This document shows, piece after piece, positions 15,600-24,300 of a DNA stretch of 54,857 bases. Position 1 is the first letter of the stretch. Each line of letters opens with the position of its first letter. The position numbers and the translations under genes were made by a program. The notes beneath the pieces were generated by a model, which did not search any database, had not been told where the DNA came from, and saw only the letters and a program-made list of their open reading frames with translations. Where the stretch lies: the NCBI GenBank assembly GCA_018060465.1, contig JAGOVX010000002.1, positions 1 to 54,857 of the forward strand, read 5' to 3'. The DNA comes from Candidatus Saccharimonadota bacterium. Lineage in GTDB: Bacteria > Patescibacteriota > Saccharimonadia > Saccharimonadales > Saccharimonadaceae.

Positions 15600-18500
15600 A
15601 CAGCGGGGTATCATCTGGCATTTGCAAGCCACCGGTAAAGGTGCGTCCATGCATAAGCCGCTTACTTGGATCGGCGGTAAATTGTAGAGTTAAGTCTGAT
15701 ATAGTAGGGCCGCGAGTTACATCATCGGGATAGCCAAACGCTTGTGAGCTATCTATTGCTACGCTGAAGTAGAAGAAGCGACCACAGCCGATATTGGTTC
15801 CAGAACCATCTTTCACAATGTAGGTGCCAGGTGTTCCCAGCGTTACATCTCCAAAATTAGTTGCCTGGCCCCATGTTGTCATAGTTGCACATTTGGTCGC
15901 TGCTTGTTGATTTGCCATACTGCGGTAGTTTAGCTGCCAACGTGCGCCAATTGAGTTGTCAACGCCATTGAGAAGCCAGTAGCTCGGAAAAACATCACTA
16001 TCGGTATCGAACATAATGGAGTATTTTGCGACCTGAGGTTGGGACAGAAGGGTAGTTTGTTGGACGGTATTTGCAGAGCTTGGGTAGGTGACAGTGGCAC
16101 CGCATCCACCTCCTAGAATGTATAATTTTCCACCATCATAGGCAGCTGCTGCGCCATACCGTGAACCAGTGTAGGCTTGGTTTGTGGTGTACCAGGCTCC
16201 AACACCAGTCGGGTTGTTGCCCGTTGCGATGGTAGTGTTTGCGCTAATTGGGGCAACAAGTGTGCTTGGTGTACAGGTAGTTGCCGTGCTTCGCCCACCC
16301 ACTAGGTAGACATATCCATTTGCTGCGATTGCATCAGCTTGTGAGATTGGTTTTGGCAGGCTAGTAGAGTATGTCCATGACCCGCTATCACCAGTTGATG
16401 AGTTAATCTGGGAGTACTGAGTGTCACTGAGGTATATACCGGTACTGTCAACTCCGCCAAAAATATATAGATTATTAGCATAGGCAGCCGCAGCTAGTCC
16501 GCTACGTGCCACATTAAAGCTTGTGCTGGTTGTCGACCATGCGCTCGTTATGTTGCCTCCAGAGTTTAGTTGAGGACTGACATAGACTGTATCACACACT
16601 CCGCCCGAACAGCCTGTGCTTGTGCCGGCACCGCCGACTGCATAGAGCCTATTGTTCCAAACGGTTGCACCAAAATTACTGCGTGCATTTGGCAATCCAT
16701 TTGATGCGGTTCCCCAACTACCGATGGTTCCACCACTTGGCGTTGCATAGTACACAGCACTTTGTGCAGTACCTGCAGCATTTTGACCACCAACGTAGTA
16801 TAGGCTTCCTCCAGCTGCGAGCAGCTTTCCCCACCCAGTAGCTGCCGGTAATGCTGCTTGGTCTGTCCAGGTTCCCACGCCACCGTAGACGTCGAGAGGT
16901 GCAGATGAAACAGTAGTAACGGGAGTGCTGCAGTCGGTTGTACCTGTACACCCACCTGCCATGAATAGATAGCCATTAACGACTGCTGCGCTGCCGCCGA
17001 GTCGCTGCTGATTAGTGGAGTATAGGTTTGCGGCATTTGCATAACTCGCGGGCGCCCCACTGTCGTTGTTATATACCTGGAACGTTTGTATTGAGTTTGT
17101 TTGTCCGCCAGCATTACATGTTGGTGCACTTCCAGCGATACAGCCACCTACAACATAGGCAAATGAGTTTGAAACCGTCAGATTTAGTCCCCATCTTTTA
17201 TTAATGCTGACAGTCGAGACATGCCATTCGCCAATGCTGCCGTCGCTTACATTTATCTTGGCAAACTCAATATCTGCAAGTACGCCACCACCTCCGGAGC
17301 CATCGTAGCCACCTACAACATACAGATAACCGTTGTAGCTAAAGCCTGATCCACGCCGCCTACCAAAATATGTTAGGTTTGAGGATTCTATCCAGCCACC
17401 TCCACTCACGGCAACGATATTATTGCTGTTGTCAATTTTTGCATAGCGAGTTGTTTTTAGGTCTGTTGCACCGTTAGCTAGTCCGCCCATCAGGTAGATG
17501 TAGTTGGCATAGATTGTACCAGCCATGGCACCGAGTCCGGCCGAACTTGCACCGGTTACTGTGCCAATTTGGAGTTGTCCCGACTCTGTGCAGCCCGAGG
17601 GCACTCCGGTGGTGCTTAGGTTGCATTTCACCACCGAGTCGGTGTATCCATTGCTAGCGGCAGGACAGCCGATACCTGTTGCATTTGTGCATCCACCGAG
17701 TATGTACAAGTTATTTGGATTGCTTGTAGAGCTAGGATTTGCTCGGGTAAATGAGTACGGGTAGGAAACACTCGTTGCGCCAATCCCTGTGAGGCCGGTA
17801 GTAGACCACGAACTTATTGACCCGTTGGTTGGATCCGGAGCGGTATAGTAGATATTGCCAATCATACCAGAGGCAGTAAAACCTCCAACAGAATAGAGGT
17901 AGCCATTAGCCACTGCCGAACCAGGCGCTGCAAAGCCGGCCGGTAAAGAGGTAGTGTTGTAGCAGTACGAGTCTACCAATGACCAACTTCCGCAAGAGCT
18001 AGGCTTAACAAGTGATCCGTCACTGCTGATGGACGTATAGATGACACCACGGGACACTGAGCTACATCCAGATGTAGTATTTGAGCACCCTCCCCAGATG
18101 TATAGGTAGCCGTTCATAATTGCGCTACCAGTCAGTACATTGCCAACATAGGCGACACCGGGCAAGTCACAGGTATCGGGATTTGCACCTGAGCACGGTG
18201 CGGTACCACTTGAAACTGAGCTCGCTACGGTGCTAGCTTCCCCGTCACGGTTGATAGTTCCATACTTAATACTCGACAGAGCCGTGGTGCATGCACCAGT
18301 AGTGGTATTTTGACTTGAACATCCACCTACCTCATAAAGCCGATTGCGCCAGGCGACGATGCTATGTCCGGTTCTAGTATCGCTTACGCTGGCATTTGTG
18401 TTCCATTCATCAAGCGTACCATCTGAATTGATGCTCGCAAGCTGAGTAGAGTCAAGAATGGTAGTGCAGTAGCCACTTCCATTGGTAGCGCTACATCCAC

Positions 18501-21288
18501 CACTCACATATACATATGCGCCCCAAGCGGTAGCAAAGTCACCACCATTTGACATGCGAGCTGTAGATAAGCTAGTGGTTTGCTCCCAGCTATTTAGGGT
18601 ACCGTCGGAGTTGATCTTGTTGTAGTAGACTCCAGTAAGAGGTGATCCGCCGATACTGCTGGCCCCTCCGATTAAATATAGCCGATCATTGTAGGTAAGG
18701 GCACTATACCCATATGCGTTGTAGGGCAGATTCGTAGAACTTGACCAGCTTCCTAGCCTACCATCAGGAGTTAGATCGGCAATTTGCGTGCTATTAACGA
18801 CAGATGAAACACCTCCGCTACTAGTTATGCCCCCCATCAGGTAAATACGGTTATTGTACGCAACGGCTTTTATGCCACTGCGCGGTGAGCTGAGGTCAGT
18901 ATCACGGTACCAATAATCCCAGTTCGATTTATTGCTATCACTAGGATGCCAGAGTTGGGGTTCGCCATTTGCGCCAATTTTTGCTACGTAGACAGTTTTA
19001 CATATGCCATTATCACCGGTGCCGTTGCCAGTGGTGCAGCTTGAATCTTCACCACCTATAGCATAAAGAAACCCATTGTACGCAACAAGCGAAAACTTTC
19101 CTCTAGGCGAGGGTAGCTTATATTGTGAAGATGTACACCAGCCGCTACAGGCACCGCTACCAGGGTTGGCGCTTTCAATTGTGCCATCAGAGGTATTCAA
19201 ATGTGCCCATGATACTGTGTCAGTTACGCCAGTGTCACTTGCATACGTAATGATCACAATACCGTTGGTACCAGCAGTACCTGCTGTACGAGAGGCTCCA
19301 CCAGTACCTGCGTTACCAGCTCCTGCACGATCTGCGTCGGAATCGTTGCCAGGAGTTGTACCAGTACCAGCGCTCGTGCTTGCTCCGGTTCCAGTGGTAT
19401 AGCTTGAGCCTCCACCACCTCCACCACCTCCGCGGCTTGAGGTACCGTTGTCTGAACCACCACCTCCACCAGCGTAGCCTCCACCACCTCCACCACCACC
19501 AGCGTAGTAGGTATTGACATCACGGGAACCACCCGAGCCACCACCGCTTATACCGCCGTTGCTTGCACTACCATCAGCACCCGCGGCCTTTCGACCGTCG
19601 GCACCAGCTCCACCGGTAAGAGATGATCCGGCTGTTCCGATGTTTGCGCCTGGAGTATTGCTGGTTCCACCAGTTGCACCCGTGGCACCGTTACCGTAGC
19701 CACCACCAGTTGATGCACCTTGAGTACCATTTTGACCATTAGTGCCACCACCGGCTCCACCTGCTCCACCGGTATACCCACCTGTGCGTCCACCACCGGC
19801 TCCACCTGCTCCACCAGCTGCAATCAAAAGAGACGTAGTGCTGCGGGCAATACGCGAGTAGCCACCACCTCCACCACCAACGCCCGAGCTGTTTGTGCCG
19901 CTACCACCACCTGCACCACCAGCTCCACCAACATATACATTCAGAGTTTCACCAGGGGTAACACTTAGGTTTGTCGTTGCATAACCGCCAGCTCCACCAG
20001 ATCCACCGGAAGCTGCGCCACCGCCACCGCCACCGCCTCCACCAGCTCCCCACGCTTTGACGGTGATAGTCGTAATGCCTGTCGGTACAACAAACGTGCT
20101 AGTGCCGGCTGTCGTAAAGGTAGCAATGCCTCCGTCAGGGTGAACGCCACCAACAGAGTAGACGTAGCCACCAGCTGTGGCAACACCTTGTTTCCACTTG
20201 GTTGTGTCAAGCGCAAGCGTACTTGTCCAGCTATCAAAACGTGCGCCAGTAGTGGCGCCTTTCTTAATTACCTTGTTGTCGACGTCAAAGTCGATATTCG
20301 TTTCGTTGTTACCATTCATAAATTGCTGGGCAGTTACAACATAGATACTGGGGTCAATAGAAAGAGGATAGTTTGCTTTTGCAAGACCACTTGTAACAAC
20401 ACTCAGCGTGGTTCCGTGTAGTTGGAAGCGCGATTTTATGGGCGTTTTGCTAGGGCGAGCTTCGACAATGACAGGGCGGGGAATTGAAAACAGAAGGTAA
20501 TCTTTTTTGGCATTTGCACGCGCTTTTTCCAATAGGGCTGTATCACTTTCACTCGACGCAGTTATATTGTTCATTAATAAACTATTGCCATACACACCAA
20601 TACTGCCATCTTTTTCGGCACGAGCTTCTGTGCCAGAGGGAAGTTTTAGCTGGTAGTCAAATGTTTGCGTGTCACCACCCGATGCATTGTCAAGGATGAT
20701 GTCTTCTTTTAGCCCAGTGCTTTGGGCAGTATATACCAGCCAGCCATTATGATCTCGAAAGGGATACACGATACGAGTATCTTCGGTTTTTTTGCCATCT
20801 GCTAAGGCAAAGCTAGGGCGCACACCGAGTTCAACCCCGCGTGCTTCATCTGATATTGTGACTCCGCGGCCAGCCTTGGCAGCTAGGGTTGCCTTGATAA
20901 GTGATCCGCTTGTTTGTCGAGATGTGTCGCTGTCCGAGGTGCCACTTTTAAAGGAGTATATACCTTTCGATTTGTCAAAGCTGATGCTTTTTTCTAACGC
21001 AGGATTGTTGCGCGGTAAGAGTATAGATGCAGACCGAACGACGTAATTATGGGGCCCAAAAAAGCGATAGAGGTGGTATCCTAGGGCAGCTATAATCGCT
21101 ACAGCTAGTATGGCAATTATGGCCTTGGTTGCCCGTTCTTTTGATGGAAGTGGTATTACGAAATATCGTTTGCCACTTTTTGTACGTTTAACCCATTGGC
21201 TAAAAAGCGACGCCACGAAAGTAGATGGCACTCGCAGCATATGGCGTGCGTTGCTCTTGGTGCGTATTTTTGACGTCTTTATTTTCAT
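15589..21288 (-). CDS. giant surface protein: kelch beta-propellers with inserted Gly-rich domain
   Basis: About 1,899 residues. A basic cytoplasmic N-terminus leads to one helix (about 55-77), so the protein is anchored with the rest outside. A 300-residue beta domain precedes a first kelch-type motif (YVYSVGG); a Gly-rich domain (about residues 410-685) interrupts it; then seventeen more motifs of the form [YLF]-x-Y-x-x-GG follow, enough for two or three propellers. The C-terminus is a separate domain (ARWQLNYRS...). Several Cys pairs recur inside blades (GGCS). A role in attachment to another cell or to glycans is inferred. An in-frame TTG at 21297 is an alternative start. Confidence 0.75.
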   Translation of the reverse strand: MKIKTSKIRTKSNARHMLRVPSTFVASLFSQWVKRTKSGKRYFVIPLPSKERATKAIIAILAVAIIAALGYHLYRFFGPHNYVVRSASILLPRNNPALEKSISFDKSKGIYSFKSGTSDSDTSRQTSGSLIKATLAAKAGRGVTISDEARGVELGVRPSFALADGKKTEDTRIVYPFRDHNGWLVYTAQSTGLKEDIILDNASGGDTQTFDYQLKLPSGTEARAEKDGSIGVYGNSLLMNNITASSESDTALLEKARANAKKDYLLFSIPRPVIVEARPSKTPIKSRFQLHGTTLSVVTSGLAKANYPLSIDPSIYVVTAQQFMNGNNETNIDFDVDNKVIKKGATTGARFDSWTSTLALDTTKWKQGVATAGGYVYSVGGVHPDGGIATFTTAGTSTFVVPTGITTITVKAWGAGGGGGGGGGAASGGSGGAGGYATTNLSVTPGETLNVYVGGAGGAGGGSGTNSSGVGGGGGGYSRIARSTTSLLIAAGGAGGAGGGRTGGYTGGAGGAGGGTNGQNGTQGASTGGGYGNGATGATGGTSNTPGANIGTAGSSLTGGAGADGRKAAGADGSASNGGISGGGSGGSRDVNTYYAGGGGGGGGYAGGGGGSDNGTSSRGGGGGGGGSSYTTGTGASTSAGTGTTPGNDSDADRAGAGNAGTGGASRTAGTAGTNGIVIITYASDTGVTDTVSWAHLNTSDGTIESANPGSGACSGWCTSSQYKLPSPRGKFSLVAYNGFLYAIGGEDSSCTTGNGTGDNGICKTVYVAKIGANGEPQLWHPSDSNKSNWDYWYRDTDLSSPRSGIKAVAYNNRIYLMGGITSSGGVSSVVNSTQIADLTPDGRLGSWSSSTNLPYNAYGYSALTYNDRLYLIGGASSIGGSPLTGVYYNKINSDGTLNSWEQTTSLSTARMSNGGDFATAWGAYVYVSGGCSATNGSGYCTTILDSTQLASINSDGTLDEWNTNASVSDTRTGHSIVAWRNRLYEVGGCSSQNTTTGACTTALSSIKYGTINRDGEASTVASSVSSGTAPCSGANPDTCDLPGVAYVGNVLTGSAIMNGYLYIWGGCSNTTSGCSSVSRGVIYTSISSDGSLVKPSSCGSWSLVDSYCYNTTSLPAGFAAPGSAVANGYLYSVGGFTASGMIGNIYYTAPDPTNGSISSWSTTGLTGIGATSVSYPYSFTRANPSSTSNPNNLYILGGCTNATGIGCPAASNGYTDSVVKCNLSTTGVPSGCTESGQLQIGTVTGASSAGLGAMAGTIYANYIYLMGGLANGATDLKTTRYAKIDNSNNIVAVSGGGWIESSNLTYFGRRRGSGFSYNGYLYVVGGYDGSGGGGVLADIEFAKINVSDGSIGEWHVSTVSINKRWGLNLTVSNSFAYVVGGCIAGSAPTCNAGGQTNSIQTFQVYNNDSGAPASYANAANLYSTNQQRLGGSAAVVNGYLFMAGGCTGTTDCSTPVTTVSSAPLDVYGGVGTWTDQAALPAATGWGKLLAAGGSLYYVGGQNAAGTAQSAVYYATPSGGTIGSWGTASNGLPNARSNFGATVWNNRLYAVGGAGTSTGCSGGVCDTVYVSPQLNSGGNITSAWSTTSTSFNVARSGLAAAAYANNLYIFGGVDSTGIYLSDTQYSQINSSTGDSGSWTYSTSLPKPISQADAIAANGYVYLVGGRSTATTCTPSTLVAPISANTTIATGNNPTGVGAWYTTNQAYTGSRYGAAAAYDGGKLYILGGGCGATVTYPSSANTVQQTTLLSQPQVAKYSIMFDTDSDVFPSYWLLNGVDNSIGARWQLNYRSMANQQAATKCATMTTWGQATNFGDVTLGTPGTYIVKDGSGTNIGCGRFFYFSVAIDSSQAFGYPDDVTRGPTISDLTLQFTADPSKRLMHGRTFTGGLQMPDDTPLYAH
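19240..20060. repeat. low-complexity CCA/GCC-type DNA encoding the Gly-rich domain
   Basis: The plus strand is dominated by CCACCACCACC and CCAGCTCCACC strings, which on the minus strand encode runs of Gly with Ala, Ser and Thr. The repeats are imperfect and coding; long open frames on the plus strand here are by-products of this composition. Confidence 0.8.
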
Positions 21289-21297
21289 AGCCTCCAA

Positions 21298-21326
21298 AGC
21301 TACTCCGGTAGCTATCTGTTATTTTA
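21298..21326 (-). promoter_or_regulatory. candidate promoter and 5' hairpin of the kelch gene
   Basis: On the minus strand TAAAAT (21321-21326) could be a -10 box; the expected RNA would begin almost at a perfect hairpin AGCTAC-CGGA-GTAGCT (21298-21313), followed by TTTGGAGG and the ATG at 21288. The GGAGG is only 2 nt from the ATG, so start selection is uncertain. Confidence 0.35.
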
Positions 21327-21352
21327 GCATAAACAGCATGGCTTCGTAATGG

Positions 21353-24300
21353 CTATTTGTTACTAAATGCGAAGTTTAGGTTGCCTACATAGGCATTGGC
21401 GTTTTGACTTGCCATCACAGTAATCTTGAAGACAATGCTACTACTTGCGGTAAAGCTACAGGTACTTGGATCAGCGGACCCGGTTGCAGTGGCTGTTTGC
21501 CACGATGCTTGCACGCCAGTAGATACGGAGATTGATCCACCACAAGGCGCTAGACCACTTCCGTCGTTGCGGTACACTTGGTAAGTAACAGAGGAGTTTG
21601 TGCTGTCAGTACGTCCCATTAGTGAGGTTTGACCAGAATTGAAGCTCTTGAAGGTGCTTGGAAGTTGGTAGGTGACATAGACACTGTAGTACTGCGAAGT
21701 AGCTTGCGGAGAAGTCCATTTGTAGAAGTTGTAGGTTTCGTTTGATCCACAAATTGTTGGCTGACTGCTGCTGCCATCATTAATATCAAGGTAGTCAGAG
21801 CATAGATCACTTGTCATGGTACCAATGCCTGTGCCGTGCAGTACGGCGTTGGTGTATTCTGGGCTAATCGTGATGATGTTGTCTGGGCTCGAACCGCATG
21901 CACCCCAGCCATCTGCTTCGTAACATTGTAACTTTCCAAGGGTTGTATCGTAGTACATACTGCCGAGTAGTGCATCGTTGTTGGCTGCAATTGGTGCACT
22001 GGCACCCTTGTCGAGCGTAAATAGGGTAGTTGGGCCGCCATTAACACCACCACCAATTTGTACGTTTGGCGTAGAGTTTGAGGCAAGTGTGATTGCAAAG
22101 GTATCAACCAGGAATGTACGAGCGGATGACGCGGCAGCGGTAAAGTAGACATAGGGGTCTGAAGCAGCGGTTCCGCTTGTTGTGAAATAGCAGGTTATCT
22201 GTACCCAGCTATTTCCGACGCTTTGTGTATTGTAGTCGACGCAATCGGTAAAGCTTGTACCACCATCACGAGAATAGCGGACGGTAAAATCATCAAACGC
22301 GCTACCAGAGGTTTGTTTCGCGTACGCCGATACTCGGTAAAGTGTACTAGTAAGTGGGTTAATAGATAGCTTATTTCGGACGCCGCGATAGGTGCCGCCA
22401 GCCGTGATGACTGCTTGGGCACTGTCGCTTGCCTCTTGACCATCGCTGGTATTGCGTGTCACGGTGGAGCCGGTGCCAGTACTTGTCCAGTTGGTTGCAA
22501 AGTTTGTATTGTCATTTACAGTTCCATCGGTTGCGTAGTTGTAGTCGGCGGCGATAGTAACAGACAAGTTGTCGACGTAAAAAGTACGTGCGGTTGCAGC
22601 TGTTTGACGAATCAGTACGGCGTTGCTGGCGGTGATGCCGCTACTTGGAGCAGTGAAGGCGCAGTTTACTTTCGTCCATACACTCGTAACACTTTTGGCT
22701 GTGTTGGTACATGCAACGCTAGCAGCAGTTCCGTCTATCGAGTAGTACACGTTCATGTCGGTGAAGTTGCCGCTGGAAATTCGGGTTGTAAAGCTAATGT
22801 TGTAGTGCATATTTGCGGTAAGAGCGCTTGAAAGCTGGTTCTTGACACCCGTGTTTGCAACGGCTGTAGTGGTAGCAGAGACCGAGCCTTGACCTGTCGC
22901 AATGTAGTTGCCAGCTGTAGTGTAGCGACTGATCGTGGTGCCAGTAAGGGCTGACCAGGTACTTGCAGGGTAGGTGTTGTCTGCAACCCCGCCAGAGCCA
23001 CCGCCAACTTCGGCACCAGCATCTGATGCATATTCAGTCACATTGCTATTTACTTGGAATAAGCCTGCTGCACTTGAAGTTTGCACGCTAAGCAAGGTTC
23101 CGTTGACAGGGCTAACAGTGCTATCACGAATGGTAAGCCCATTAGTATTTGAGGTACTGCTGACTACCAACTCGGCTCCACCTGCCGATTGCAAGGTGTT
23201 ATCGTAGGCTGATTGTAGGGTTGTTGAGCTTGAGGCACCAGCTGCAGTCCAGTCGGCACCATTCCAGATCATTGTTGCGGTAGTATTCTGGCGCATAGCG
23301 ATAGTGTTACCTGTGCCGCCACCATTGACCGAAAGGGTAAAGTCCTGTGAGCCATTTGCCGCCGTAATATATACGACACGACCAGCTGTACTTACTGATG
23401 GATCGGGCATAGTCACTGTTTTACCAGTGGCGTTGAACCCTACAATAATAGCTCCTGAGCCGTTAATAGAGGTAGCAGCGATCGTACAGCTATTTGCTAC
23501 GAGTGAGCCGCCAGTGTAGCAGTTGGCATCGTTTGCAGTTGTTGAGAAGGTAGGGGTATTGATAACAACGAGGCCAGTTGAAGTGCTCGTGCCAGTTGGT
23601 GCACCACCTGAAAGGTAGAGGTTGCCACCGGCTGCATTCGTCGCACCACCAGTACCACCCTGTACGGTTACAGTACCACCAGCACCACTACCATTACCGG
23701 TAGCTCCTTGCATAGTAAGGCCGCTTCCCTGAGTATTACTAGTAGTCTGAGCAACTGCCTGGAGTGTTGTGGCGCTAGTCGCGACACCAAGGTTTATGGT
23801 GCTTGATGATGCGTTAATCGCACTACCTGTTATGCCGACAGTCCCAGTATTGTTACCAATGTTTGTGTTTGCAGTACCGCTGGTATTTATATTGGTGGTG
23901 CCTGTAATATTGGTAGTACCATTTGTAACGGTAAAGTTTTTGCCACTCGCTACAGTTGTGTCGCCGTTCAAGCTCACAGCGCCTGTACCAGTTTTGAAGG
24001 TACCGCTACTCGCAGATTGATCAAAGCTACCAGTTCCAGCTGCAAAGGTTATATTTTTGTTGGCAGCTACTGAAACATCACTGTTGAGGTTGATGGTGCC
24101 GGCAGGAGAAATGTTCACATTGCCACTTGTAGTGGTTTGCAATGTGAGGTCGCCAGCTGTTGTGTTGAGGGCGCTATTTATGTTTGTACTTCCTAGGTTA
24201 GAGAGGGTAGTATTGGCATAGCCACCACTAGTCGCCGCAGTACTCACTACACGCCACAAGCTATTGGTACTGTCATAGACTAGTTGAATTGACGCACCGG

